NCBI GenBank assembly: GCA_003164075.1
Contig: PLRZ01000088.1
Location: 1-7,344 of the forward strand
DNA from: Bryobacterales bacterium
GTDB taxonomy: Bacteria; Acidobacteriota; Terriglobia; Bryobacterales; Bryobacteraceae
Direction: 5' to 3'
Length of the DNA stretch: 7,344 nt
Shown: positions 1 to 7,267 of the stretch, piece by piece
Numbering within the stretch: the first letter of the stretch is position 1
Layout: every line of letters starts with the position of its first letter
The notes under the pieces: generated by a model
What the model saw: the letters and a program-made list of their open reading frames with translations, nothing else
Told to the model about the DNA's origin: nothing
The model's database searches: none
Made by a program: the position numbers and the translations under genes

Positions 1-1304
1 AGCGGAAGCACGCGCGCGGCATCGGCGCCGATGGCATCCCGCATGCCCGTGTCGAAGCGGTCGTCGACATGGGTCAGGACCAGATCGAGCTGCGGCTTCT
101 GGCGCCGCACGCTCTCCAACTCGCCGAGCCACTCTTCCTGCATCCGGCTGGCCAGGCCGGCGCGGAAGTCGAGGAAAGCCCGGCGCGAGGCCTCGTCTTT
201 GCGGGCGCCGAACAGTTCGATGGGGTCGAAGCCGGCCTGCTGGCGGAAGAGCCGCCGCACATCGTCGTTCATGGGGGTAAAGCGCGAGGCGTTTCCCATG
301 CCCTCGAGCGACTCGAAATACAGCTCGGCGAGATTCACGCCGTCCCAATCGAAGCGCGCGGCCAAGTCTCTCACCCCGGCCGATACCGCGCGGAAGCAGT
401 CGCGATTGGTGAGGTTCATGAGCTTACGCCAGTCGAGTTGGGCATCCTGCAGGATGGCTGTCTTCTCCCGCCACTCGGGGTGGCCGGTCCAAAACTTCTC
501 GCTCACATGCGGCAGCTCCAGCCAGGCGTAGACCTGGATGCCTTCCCGGTGGCAGGCCTCAATGAGCTTCTTCAGATAGGCGTCGCCCTCGGGGTCGGAA
601 TCGTAGAAGTGCCACGCGGCCACCTGCAAGGCCGAGATGCCGGACCGGCGCCAGCGGGCGGCGAAGTAATCCAGGTCCACGCGGGAACGGTACGCGGAAT
701 CGAAGAATGCCCACAAGCGGGAGGAACGGAACGGCGGTTCCATGCCCAGGTCGCAAAGCGCCTCAAGCAGGTAAGGAAAGCGCTCGTAGCCGCGCTCGCC
801 GGGAGGGACCGCGATCCACAGCACCGCTCCCGCTCCCCGGCGCACGCCGGCCGAGAGCGGTACTCCGTTCCATCGCTCGCGAGCGAACACCTGGGCGTTC
901 GCCGGAATCGAGAATACCGGCAACTCCATGCTCTTCTCCCACACGATGGGGAGCTTGGGACTGTGCACATCGGCCAAACTGGCCACGCGCACGCTATCCT
1001 TGCCGCGTTTGAAGCCGAACATCTCGGCTAGCGACGATTCGCCTTCGAGGATCAGGATGGCGCCCTGGTCGACGCGCGCGGTCCATTCGACCGAGGCCGG
1101 GGCCCCGGCGCGCGCCACGAAAATGTGAGCCAGCGAGGCAGGTTGGCGCTCCAGGCCGATGGACGAGAGAATGGCGGGCCAGGCGCCGGCATCGTCGGAG
1201 AGGACCGAGAAGTACGGGAGGGCGGCAGCGGGCAGGGCCGGGCTGGCAAGAAGCAGCAGGAGAATCGCCGGGAGCAAGTGGCGCCGCCCGCGCCACCAGG
1301 ACAA
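1..1304 (-). CDS. Secreted glycoside-hydrolase-like TIM-barrel protein, C-terminus outside window
   Basis: The frame is open without a stop from the left edge to a TTG at 1302-1304, giving 434 residues with the C-terminus missing. No ATG or GTG lies in this frame near the start. The TTG was chosen because it yields a good Sec signal peptide: MSWWRGRRH, then a Leu-rich core LLPAILLLLL, then ASPALPAAA as likely cleavage region. Residues about 30-190 look like a beta-rich or Rossmann-like N-terminal domain of unknown role. Residues about 205-430 resemble GHL10/GHL13-type barrels, with DLDYFAARWRRSGISALQV (strand 1 and helix), GIQVYAWLEL (barrel strand, like VYAW in PgaB) and FDWDGVNLAELYF (DGVN..E strand-end motif, candidate catalytic E327). 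The substrate is probably an extracellular polysaccharide, by inference only. It lies 163 bp downstream of the TPR/barrel gene on the same strand. The family is recognised by motif resemblance, not by a search. Confidence 0.82.
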   Translation of the reverse strand, partial: MSWWRGRRHLLPAILLLLLASPALPAAALPYFSVLSDDAGAWPAILSSIGLERQPASLAHIFVARAGAPASVEWTARVDQGAILILEGESSLAEMFGFKRGKDSVRVASLADVHSPKLPIVWEKSMELPVFSIPANAQVFARERWNGVPLSAGVRRGAGAVLWIAVPPGERGYERFPYLLEALCDLGMEPPFRSSRLWAFFDSAYRSRVDLDYFAARWRRSGISALQVAAWHFYDSDPEGDAYLKKLIEACHREGIQVYAWLELPHVSEKFWTGHPEWREKTAILQDAQLDWRKLMNLTNRDCFRAVSAGVRDLAARFDWDGVNLAELYFESLEGMGNASRFTPMNDDVRRLFRQQAGFDPIELFGARKDEASRRAFLDFRAGLASRMQEEWLGELESVRRQKPQLDLVLTHVDDRFDTGMRDAIGADAARVLP

Positions 1305-1320
1305 AACATGTGATTGAAGT

Positions 1321-1443
1321 GGTGGTGCAGTTGGCGCCGCCAGCCGATAAAGGTGGGGCAGGCGGTGCCGCCTGCCCGCTCGCGCTGAACCAAGCCGGCT
1401 GCCCGAACAGGATCGAGCGAAGGCGGGCACCGCCTGCACCACC
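1321..1443. repeat. Intergenic palindromic (REP/BIME-like) element
   Basis: The ends form a perfect 10-bp inverted repeat: GGTGGTGCAG at 1321-1330 and CTGCACCACC at 1434-1443. Inside is a perfect 10-bp hairpin, GGGCAGGCGG at 1356-1365 and CCGCCTGCCC at 1368-1377. The right end, read on the minus strand, repeats the same theme (GGTGGTGCAGGCGGTGCCCG). The 'GGTGGGGCAGGCGGT' theme resembles dispersed intergenic palindromes I associate with Solibacter-type genomes. It sits between the stop of the TPR/barrel gene and the start of the downstream secreted protein, so it would be transcribed if the two are co-transcribed. No T-run follows the hairpins, so a simple intrinsic terminator is unlikely. Confidence 0.65.
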
Positions 1444-1467
1444 GAATTCCGCTGGTCCCTCAGAAGA

Positions 1468-3438
1468 CTACCGGCTCGTAAACGCATACCACACTCCCAC
1501 GCGGACATCCGTAAAATTAGGACGGCGGGGGTTGCCCTCATTGGTCAGATACGCCCCGCGCAGCAAATTCACGCTGAACCACATCGACTTCGGCAACAGA
1601 GCGCTGGACGCCCGAACCCCGGGGCCCGTCTCTACGAAATTGGCCCAGTACTGGCCCTTGGCGTCCACCGTAAAATTGCCGTTCCAGTAGAGCTGCAAAT
1701 GCCGCGATGCCGCATAGCCAGCGCGCGATTGGCTGTACAACAAGCTGTCCTGATTAAAGCGGCTGATGTACAGAGCATCGGCACTGGTATCGCCGAACCA
1801 ACCGGACGATTCCGGGATCTTCTGCCATTGGCCGGAAAAGCCCCCGCGATAGTCCGGCAGCATGTGCCCAGTGATGTAGCTCATGGCAGACCCGGCTTCG
1901 AACCAACCGGTCACGCCCCGCCAAGGCGCCGTACGCAGGCCTCCGGCGAGGATGAAAGAACTCTCCGAGAGCGACTCCGGCGACGTGCCTCCGATGGTCA
2001 CCCGCGTGTCGCCGATGAAGCGAATCGACGCGTACGGCTGCACCCACCGGTTCTTGAGCAACTCCGTCTTGACTTGGCCGTAGGAGAAGAAATCGTGCCA
2101 GCGTGTGGAATAAATCGGATAGAGCCACACGGTTGTCCGGAACATCTCCCGGGCGTCGTGCAGGCCGCGCCATGCCTTGGTTGCTTCAGCGGCCAATTGC
2201 GGGTCGGGACTGCGCCGCGACAAGTCAAACCACCGCATCGCCTGGCGGTCGTCGTGCAGAATATTGAAGGCCCAGCCGAGCTTGAGCATCACGCCGAAAT
2301 CGCCCGGATCGGCCTCGTGGGCGATCTGCAGATATTTGAGCGTGTCTTTCATATAGCCGGCCTGCATGCTGCGCTCGGCCATCACTTTGGCATCGGTCGC
2401 GGCGGGTTGCGGTTCGGTGCGGGCGTGCAGCAACTGCGGAAGGCGAAGCACGGCGCGTACTCGATTGGCCAAGTCGTCGTCGCTGCCCGCCAGCACGCGG
2501 TCGAAGAGTGGCTGGGCGGCATCGTGCTCGCCGCGGGCGTAGAGCAGAAAGCCGAGCTGTGTGGCCGCCAGCAAATCGTCGGGAGCCTCCTCCACCAGGA
2601 TGCGGAACTGCTCCTCGGCCGCCGGTTGCCGGTCCATGCGCAGCAGCAGGTAGGCCAACTCGCGGCGAAGTTCCACATTGCCAGGGTCCAGCGTGAGGGC
2701 CGCCCGGAACTCGGGGACGAACGGGTAGCGGTCCGGCAGCAGCTCACGGGCCATCTCGGCGGCGCGCGGTTCCCCGCCGCGTGACGCTGCCAGCAAGGCG
2801 GCCGTGCCATCTTCCGTGCGATTCATGGCCATCCACACGCGGCCCAAATCCACCAGCACCGACCGCCGGTCGGGCAGCAGCCGCCACGCTTTCTCGAAGT
2901 GCTCGGCGGCCAGCGGCAGTTCATCGCGCTGCTCGGCCAGGGTCGCCAGTTCGAAGTGGGCGCTGAAGTTGTCGCCGCCCATGGCGATGGCGCTCTTCCA
3001 ACGCTCGATTCCAGCGGCCAGAGGGGCGTCGATGTTCTGAAAGGCCTGTTCGGCCGTGATGGCGGACGGCCCACCGAGCTTGCGAATGCGGTCGAACACC
3101 CGCCGGGCTTCGGCCTGCTGTTTGGTCTCGTATGCCAGGAAAGCGAACTCCATGGCCACCTGACTGTCAGCCGGGTCGATTTCCATGGCGCTCCGGAACT
3201 GCTCGCGCGCCAATTCGTTCTCGCCCACTTTCAAATAGGTGTAGGCCAAGTCCTTGCGAATGGCAGCACGACCGGGAGCGAGCTCTATCGCCTTCTGGAA
3301 CAATGAGATAGCGGAATCGTACGAGCGCGCCCGGAGGGCCTCGTAAGCTCCGTTCAAGGGCTCGTAGGCGGGGTCGGCGGGCGGCTGACCGAAGGCTGCC
3401 GTCGCCAAGGCCAGTACAAGAGATGCGCGGTGTATCAC
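1468..3438 (-). CDS. TPR-repeat outer-membrane beta-barrel protein (NfrA/PgaA-like)
   Basis: This 656-residue protein starts at a GTG (3436-3438) and stops at TAG. Residues 1-18 form a Sec signal peptide ([17 protein letters not shown], cleavage near Q18). Residues about 25-430 are TPR-type helical pairs, clearest at 30-88 ([20 protein letters not shown], then [19 protein letters not shown]), 160-190, 255-315 and 360-405. From about 440 the sequence switches to alternating aromatic/polar strands with Gly/Asn turns ([43 protein letters not shown]). It ends VRVGVWYAF, a typical barrel-closing strand with terminal aromatics. A periplasmic TPR plus outer-membrane barrel is the design of PgaA, BcsC and NfrA, which export or interact with exopolysaccharides. 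The barrel part looks most like the NfrA C-terminal domain, but this was not searched. The gene is divergent from mscL (84 bp apart). The exported glycan is unknown. Confidence 0.85.
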   Translation of the reverse strand: MIHRASLVLALATAAFGQPPADPAYEPLNGAYEALRARSYDSAISLFQKAIELAPGRAAIRKDLAYTYLKVGENELAREQFRSAMEIDPADSQVAMEFAFLAYETKQQAEARRVFDRIRKLGGPSAITAEQAFQNIDAPLAAGIERWKSAIAMGGDNFSAHFELATLAEQRDELPLAAEHFEKAWRLLPDRRSVLVDLGRVWMAMNRTEDGTAALLAASRGGEPRAAEMARELLPDRYPFVPEFRAALTLDPGNVELRRELAYLLLRMDRQPAAEEQFRILVEEAPDDLLAATQLGFLLYARGEHDAAQPLFDRVLAGSDDDLANRVRAVLRLPQLLHARTEPQPAATDAKVMAERSMQAGYMKDTLKYLQIAHEADPGDFGVMLKLGWAFNILHDDRQAMRWFDLSRRSPDPQLAAEATKAWRGLHDAREMFRTTVWLYPIYSTRWHDFFSYGQVKTELLKNRWVQPYASIRFIGDTRVTIGGTSPESLSESSFILAGGLRTAPWRGVTGWFEAGSAMSYITGHMLPDYRGGFSGQWQKIPESSGWFGDTSADALYISRFNQDSLLYSQSRAGYAASRHLQLYWNGNFTVDAKGQYWANFVETGPGVRASSALLPKSMWFSVNLLRGAYLTNEGNPRRPNFTDVRVGVWYAFTSR

Positions 3439-3465
3439 TTTGGTGAGATAGTGCCCCGATTGCCA

Positions 3466-3487
3466 CCGGAATCTCCGGAGAATTCGG
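3466..3487. promoter_or_regulatory. Imperfect 22-bp dyad in the divergent intergenic region
   Basis: The half-sites CCGGAATCTCC (3466-3476) and GGAGAATTCGG (3477-3487) are inverted repeats matching at 9 of 11 positions, with a perfect 10-bp core TCTCCGGAGA. The dyad lies 27 bp upstream of the GTG of the TPR/barrel gene and 35 bp upstream of the mscL ATG, in the only space available for both promoters. A shared operator is therefore plausible. I could not identify convincing -35/-10 boxes for either gene, and the regulator is unknown. Confidence 0.3.
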
Positions 3488-3522
3488 AGTTGTGCGAGAA
3501 TCTTCTAACGGACACCATACAC

Positions 3523-3954
3523 ATGTTGAGAGACTTCAAAGCGTTCATCATGAAAGGCAACGTGCTCGACCTGGCAGTTGCCGTGATCATCGGCGGGGCG
3601 TTCGGCGCCATCGTGACATCGATTGTCAACGACATCATCATGCCGCCCATCGGCATGGTGCTCGGCCACATCGACTTCAAGGACCTGTTCGTCAGCCTGA
3701 ATGGCCAGTCTTACGCCAGCCTGACGGCGGCCAAACAAGCCGGGGCTCCGGTGCTCGCGTACGGACAATTCCTGAACACGGTGATCAACTTCCTGATCGT
3801 CGCACTGGTGATTTTCCTGGTTGTGCGGGCAGCCAGCAAGCTCCAAAAGGCTCCGCCGCCGGCCGCCCCCACAACCAAAGACTGCCCTTTCTGCTGTTCG
3901 CCCATACCCATTCCGGCGAAACGTTGCCCCCACTGCACGTCTCAACTTGCCTAG
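3523..3954 (+). CDS. mscL: Large-conductance mechanosensitive channel MscL with C-terminal zinc ribbon
   Basis: This 143-residue inner-membrane channel opens under membrane tension to release solutes during hypo-osmotic shock. The N-terminus [20 protein letters not shown] and the following [21 protein letters not shown] are the hallmark MscL N-helix and pore-lining TM1 (about residues 15-43). The periplasmic loop runs from about 44 to 79, and TM2 is about 80-104 ([20 protein letters not shown]). After a proline/alanine linker (109-118), residues 121-138 hold two Cys pairs, CPFC and CPHC, predicting a cytoplasmic zinc ribbon where E. coli MscL has a charged helix bundle. Length is close to the usual 136 or so. 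The ATG at 3523 matches the family start exactly. The frame is open further upstream, but that part overlaps the divergent gene and has no family similarity. The upstream SD is weak (GGAC). Confidence 0.97.
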   Translation: MLRDFKAFIMKGNVLDLAVAVIIGGAFGAIVTSIVNDIIMPPIGMVLGHIDFKDLFVSLNGQSYASLTAAKQAGAPVLAYGQFLNTVINFLIVALVIFLVVRAASKLQKAPPPAAPTTKDCPFCCSPIPIPAKRCPHCTSQLA

Positions 3955-3955
3955 A

Positions 3956-4052
3956 AGCTGTTAAGAAATAAGCTTGCCTAACGCTCCCTTACGGGGTGCC
4001 CTGGGGCCCGGCTCCGATGCGCGTTCAGAGCCGCGCCCGTTAAGGGAGCGTT
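3956..4052. repeat. Stem-loop interspersed repeat, copy 1
   Basis: Outer arms AACGCTCCCTTACGGG (3980-3995) and CCCGTTAAGGGAGCGTT (4036-4052) pair except for one bulged T. An inner CGGCTC/GAGCCG pair extends the hairpin. The left flank AGCTGTTAAGAAATAAG (3956-3972) belongs to the unit, because it recurs beside the copy at 7272. The element starts 2 bp after the mscL stop and lies between convergent genes. It could stop read-through in both directions, but there is no U-tract. The family looks like a REP/MITE-like repeat without coding capacity. Confidence 0.75.
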
Positions 4053-4137
4053 CCAGCCACTGAATTCCTGCAAATCCCTTCAAGGTGCGGCATGCGTGCT
4101 TGTGCTTGCCCGGCAGCATGCGGAGCATGCCTGAAAG

Positions 4138-4593
4138 CTACACCCGCACTCCGCACATCTCCGCAAACCGGATTTCCGTGGCTCTCACTCGTCCGGCAAC
4201 CACCGCCAGGGCGCGCCCCAGAATCTCCGTGCCCAACAGCGTGTCCCGGTGGCACGCGGCTTTCAAGTCGGCGCCATCCAGACGCAGCGCCGTGGTGTGC
4301 TCTCTCGCCCGTACCTGGAACAAAGTGTCGTGGTCGTCCAGTAGCGCGGACCATCCGAATACCTGCCCCGGCCCCAATGCCTGTACTTCGACAGCATAGG
4401 TCGCCGTGCGCAGTTCCACCGAAACACTGCCGGCAAGTACCAGGAAGAAGTTCCGCGAGCGCTCCCCGTCCACCAGAACCACGTCGTTCTCTTCAAACGT
4501 CACCTCGGAAGCCATCAAGGTCAACGTCGCGAGCTGCGCGTCGCCCAGCCCGCGAGTGAATGCGTGGTCATGCAAAATCTGATCCAGTGTCAT
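4138..4593 (-). CDS. Small single-domain cyclic-nucleotide-binding-fold protein
   Basis: This 151-residue cytoplasmic protein consists almost wholly of a CRP/cNMP-type beta-barrel. The matching features are FEENDVVLVDGERSRNFFLVLAGSVSVEL (residues 33-61, with the usual 'G..S..fy.vl.G.v.v' pattern), then LGPGQVFGWSALL (73-85) and a C-terminal helix (118-145). There is no HTH after the barrel, so it is not a CRP-type regulator alone; it may work through a partner. In the phosphate-binding cassette the usual Gly-Glu is FGWS, and the usual Arg is Thr90 in DDHDTLFQV. cAMP binding is therefore doubtful. I chose ATG 4593 because the barrel family begins here and GGGGCAA precedes it; the frame continues upstream to an ATG at 4728, but those 45 residues look non-conserved and touch a repeat. 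It lies downstream of the Tat-exported GHL gene, across 302 bp. Confidence 0.85.
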   Translation of the reverse strand: MTLDQILHDHAFTRGLGDAQLATLTLMASEVTFEENDVVLVDGERSRNFFLVLAGSVSVELRTATYAVEVQALGPGQVFGWSALLDDHDTLFQVRAREHTTALRLDGADLKAACHRDTLLGTEILGRALAVVAGRVRATEIRFAEMCGVRV

Positions 4594-4657
4594 TTGCCCC
4601 GATTTGCAGGGTGATACGCCCCTACCACGCCCCGAAGTCGTTGAGAATCCCATCGAG

Positions 4658-4686
4658 GGCATACCGGATTGCAATTGTGCTGCCAA
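4658..4686 (-). promoter_or_regulatory. Possible sigma-70 promoter for the cNMP-fold gene
   Basis: On the minus strand, TTGGCA (4681-4686, 5 of 6 matches to TTGACA) is followed after exactly 17 bp by TATGCC (4658-4663, only 3 of 6 to TATAAT). It would give a leader of roughly 57 nt before ATG 4593. If real, it also supports that shorter start over the one at 4728. The weak -10 keeps confidence low. Confidence 0.27.
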
Positions 4687-4726
4687 GCTAAAAAGCTGCG
4701 AAAGAATATCTTGTGCACTCAGACCC

Positions 4727-4820
4727 AACCGCTTGCTTGCGGGGTGCCCTCTGGGCCGGGCTCGGAAAACGCGATGATTCCACGGGCTTGTTACCGAGCC
4801 GCGACCGCCAGGGAGCGGTT
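4727..4820. repeat. Stem-loop interspersed repeat, degenerate copy 2
   Basis: The left arm AACCGCTTGCTTGCGG (4727-4742) and the right arm CCGCCAGGGAGCGGTT (4805-4820) pair at 13 of 16 positions. An inner GCTCGG/CCGAGC pair (about 4760-4765 and 4794-4799) continues the stem. It shares GGGGTGCCCTCTGGGCC with the repeats at 3956 and 7272, but its right half (CCGAGCCGCGACCGCCAGGG) belongs to a sister subtype. It sits between two minus-strand genes. Confidence 0.65.
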
Positions 4821-4832
4821 TTGCCGTTAAGG

Positions 4833-4858
4833 AGCTGTTGAGAAATAAGTTCGTTAGA
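4833..4858. repeat. Fragment of the repeat's left flank
   Basis: AGCTGTTGAGAAATAAGTT followed by CGTTAG closely matches the flank AGCTGTTAAGAAATAAGCTT of the repeat at 3956. No GCTCCCTTACGG stem follows. It appears to be a truncated or decayed unit lying just right of the degenerate stem-loop. Confidence 0.5.
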
Positions 4859-4895
4859 TGGCGATTGACTAGGCTATTCCAACACAGGCCCTAAG

Positions 4896-7097
4896 TCAAA
4901 AATCGATGGCGACTACTTCGTGATCCACGATCGACGGAATCGTCAGACGAACCTGGCCCGCCGTCTGCTGCACGCGGGGCGTTTGCCCGCTCGCCAGAAG
5001 CTTCACCGCGCGGCTCTTCTGTCCGTCCGGCAGGCGGATGGTCACCTGTTGCGGCGGCAAAGGAAGGAACTCGCGCAGCGGCCCCTTCATCATCATGGGG
5101 TTGGTGAGATTCACCAAGTGCACCGTCATGGAATCCTTCTGCCGCCATACTGTCACGTCCAGTACCCCCGGACCCTCCACCACCACCGGTCGCGGCTCGG
5201 CGGCGGCCCAGTCCACCGCGTTGCGCAACAGCTTGAAATGGTCCACCGCCAGCACCTCCCAGAAGGTGCGGTCGATGTCCCAGGGGAAATAGACCACCCT
5301 TCCGCTGCCCGTTTGGCGGAGGTAGACCTCTGCAATGTCGGTCTTGGGCTGGCGCGGGAAGACTTCTTCCATGGGCAGGTCGGGGTAGGAAGGAATCAGC
5401 GTGAGCGGCGGATTGCCATACTCCCCCAACGCCCGCGTATGCACGCGCGACACGCCGTTGATGATCCGCCCGGTATCTTCCAGACCGGCCAGCAGCGGGT
5501 GCCGCTTGCCTGTCTGCGGGTCGCTCTCCAGGCGCAGGTAAGAGTTCATCATGCGCGCGTCCATGCCGCCGTCGTAGGACGCGCCGTAGAGCGGCGCCAG
5601 TCCGAAATCCGGCCGCCGCACGCCCCACTCGTCATAGAGCGACGTCTCGTGCGTGGCCACCAGGCTGCCGCCGCCGTCCACGAACTCGCGAACCTGGCGG
5701 CACTGCAGGTCGGACATCGCCGCGATATTCGGCAGGATGAGAACTTTGAAGGCTGCCAGGTGCGCCGCATCCAGCAGGCGGTCGTGGACCATCTCGAAGG
5801 GAATGCGCGCTTCAATCAGCGCCTGGTAAAAGCCCAGCGTGTGATCTTCCACTTTTTGGCGGGCGCGTTCGCCGCCATAGTATTGTGCCGTCTGCTGGGA
5901 ATAAACCATGCCCACGCGGGCCATCGGCGCCACGTTCCGCAGGTAGCGCTCGTTACGGAAATGCCAGCCGTAAAGCTCTTCCACCACCGGCAGCCACCGC
6001 TTGTCGTACAGCGTGCCGCAGAATTTGGAGAACCAGGGCCGCTGTCCGTTGGCAATGGCGTCCAGCACCCACAGGCGGATTTCCGGACCGGTCTGCACCG
6101 AATCTTTCCAGCGGTAGGCCTCTTCCACGCCCACGCTGAACAACGCGCCCACCGGCTTGGACCCCATGGTGGCGCGGTATTCCTTGGCGTTTTTCCCGTT
6201 CAACCACGGAGCCGAGAGCCCGCTCCGCGCCTGCCGGTCGGCAAACATCACCGGCGCCAGTTCGCCGATGGTCTTCATGTCCAGTTCGCTCAGCGCGCCG
6301 CCGCCAGAGTTGGGGATGAAGCAGGCGGCGGGGTTGATTTCGCGAATGGCCTTGTTCCACACCGCGCACAGTTCGAAGAGCCGCTGTTGCTTCCATTCCA
6401 TGTAAGCGCGCCGCGCCCGGTCCTGCGGGTCGAGGGTGCGTGGGAGGTCGAAGCTGGTAGCGGTCTTAAAGTTTTGCCGGCAGTGTTCGCAGTAGCACAT
6501 GCCAGACCCCGCCCAGCGATTGCTGAAGATGCCGTCCGGCCTGTAAAGCGTCACGATCTCGCGCGTGACTGCGGTCATGAACTCGAAGTTGTACGGCCCC
6601 AGCGCGCAGGTGACCCACCATCCCGGCATAGACCAATGCGGCCGCTTCCTGCCCGCGGCATCCACGGCAATCCAGTCGGGGTGGGCATCGTAGACGTCCT
6701 GGTGGACGGCGTGGGGGTCGGTGCGCGCCAGCACCACCATGTTCATCTTGCGGCAGCCGGCCACCAGGTCGCCGAAGGGATCCGTGTCCTTCATCCACTG
6801 GCTGCGATAGTGCATCGGAATCTTGGTGGGGTAATAGGCCACGCAGCCGCCGGCGCTCAGACAGGCCGCGTCGCAATGGGTGCGCTGGAAATAGTCCAGC
6901 CAGAAATGGAGGTCGTACTGGCCGGGGTCATTTTCGGCCAGGGTCAACTGGGCCCACCGCATCGGCCGTTCGGACCAGGGAGCCGATTCAGCGGGGGGAT
7001 CGGCAAAAGCGGCGGTTTCACCCGATAAAGCGATAGCCGAACCGGCCAGGGCAGTAGCTCGGAGGAAATCCCGGCGAGCGAACGATCGATCGGGCAT
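4896..7097 (-). CDS. Tat-exported GHL6-like glycoside hydrolase with beta-galactosidase-trimerisation-like domain
   Basis: This 733-residue protein is probably a periplasmic or secreted carbohydrate-active enzyme. ATG 7097 was chosen because it places a twin-arginine signal right at the start: ARRDFLRA at 7-14, a hydrophobic stretch to about 26, and cleavage near AFA-D32. In-frame ATGs at 7157 and 7271 would add 20 or 58 residues before it; none of the three has a clear SD. Residues about 45-385 form a TIM-barrel like GHL6: WAQLTLAEND at 48-57, DPHAVHQDVYDAHPDWIAVD (127-146) and RPDGIFSNRWAGSGMCYCEHC (186-206), with the family's Cys cluster. Residues about 394-630 resemble the GH42 trimerisation (class-I amidotransferase-like) domain: VGMVYSQQTAQYYGG, FKVLILPNIAAMSD, FVDGGGSLVATHET and VVYFPWDIDRTFWE. 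A beta-sandwich tail follows. Substrate and catalytic acid are unknown; related GH42/GH29-like families suggest a retaining galactosidase or fucosidase mechanism, by inference only. Confidence 0.88.
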   Translation of the reverse strand: MPDRSFARRDFLRATALAGSAIALSGETAAFADPPAESAPWSERPMRWAQLTLAENDPGQYDLHFWLDYFQRTHCDAACLSAGGCVAYYPTKIPMHYRSQWMKDTDPFGDLVAGCRKMNMVVLARTDPHAVHQDVYDAHPDWIAVDAAGRKRPHWSMPGWWVTCALGPYNFEFMTAVTREIVTLYRPDGIFSNRWAGSGMCYCEHCRQNFKTATSFDLPRTLDPQDRARRAYMEWKQQRLFELCAVWNKAIREINPAACFIPNSGGGALSELDMKTIGELAPVMFADRQARSGLSAPWLNGKNAKEYRATMGSKPVGALFSVGVEEAYRWKDSVQTGPEIRLWVLDAIANGQRPWFSKFCGTLYDKRWLPVVEELYGWHFRNERYLRNVAPMARVGMVYSQQTAQYYGGERARQKVEDHTLGFYQALIEARIPFEMVHDRLLDAAHLAAFKVLILPNIAAMSDLQCRQVREFVDGGGSLVATHETSLYDEWGVRRPDFGLAPLYGASYDGGMDARMMNSYLRLESDPQTGKRHPLLAGLEDTGRIINGVSRVHTRALGEYGNPPLTLIPSYPDLPMEEVFPRQPKTDIAEVYLRQTGSGRVVYFPWDIDRTFWEVLAVDHFKLLRNAVDWAAAEPRPVVVEGPGVLDVTVWRQKDSMTVHLVNLTNPMMMKGPLREFLPLPPQQVTIRLPDGQKSRAVKLLASGQTPRVQQTAGQVRLTIPSIVDHEVVAIDF

Positions 7098-7267
7098 AAT
7101 GCCGGAAAAAAACTGGCGGAGAGGGGCGGATTCGAAGAGCATGTGCGTTTTTGCCATCTGCAAGTTATAGACGATACATTGCCGATGATGCCATATTTGC
7201 GACGAATGCGGGGCTCGCGTTTCTTCGACTTGATCGCGATTGTGCTCGCCAATTGGGCTGCTAAGGA

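Larger units (their letters stand above)
4594..4895. other. 302-bp intergenic region with repeats
   Basis: This gap between the cNMP-fold gene and the Tat-exported GHL gene holds a possible promoter for the former (4658-4686), a degenerate stem-loop repeat (4727-4820) and a short fragment of the other repeat's flank (4833-4858). The remaining bases up to the GHL stop at 4896 show no gene or strong signal that I can support. Confidence 0.6.

Noticed and set aside
69..1031. A 320-codon plus-strand frame at the left edge
   Set aside because: The minus-strand frame over the same bases has a signal peptide and TIM-barrel motifs and is open throughout. The plus frame has no recognisable domain.
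1052..1393. A minus-strand frame starting with a nearby ATG (1309) at the head of the secreted hydrolase
   Set aside because: It is in a different frame from the barrel protein and does not continue into it. The TTG start gives a proper signal peptide without needing a frameshift.
1699..2784. A 361-codon plus-strand frame opposite the TPR/barrel gene
   Set aside because: Composition is that of a GC-rich shadow frame. The minus strand has clear TPR and barrel signatures over the same bases.
4116..4130. Small hairpin GCATGC-GGA-GCATGC downstream of the cNMP-fold gene, as a terminator
   Set aside because: The stem is only 6 bp with a 3-nt loop and is not followed by a T-run on either strand.
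3956..4820. CRISPR array made from the stem-loop repeats
   Set aside because: The copies are few, irregularly spaced, long and divergent, with no uniform spacers and no cas genes.
4920..7028. A 702-codon open frame on the plus strand opposite the Tat-exported GHL gene
   Set aside because: It is rich in His, Arg, Gln and Val with no recognisable domain, and is the antisense shadow of a convincing gene in GC-rich DNA.
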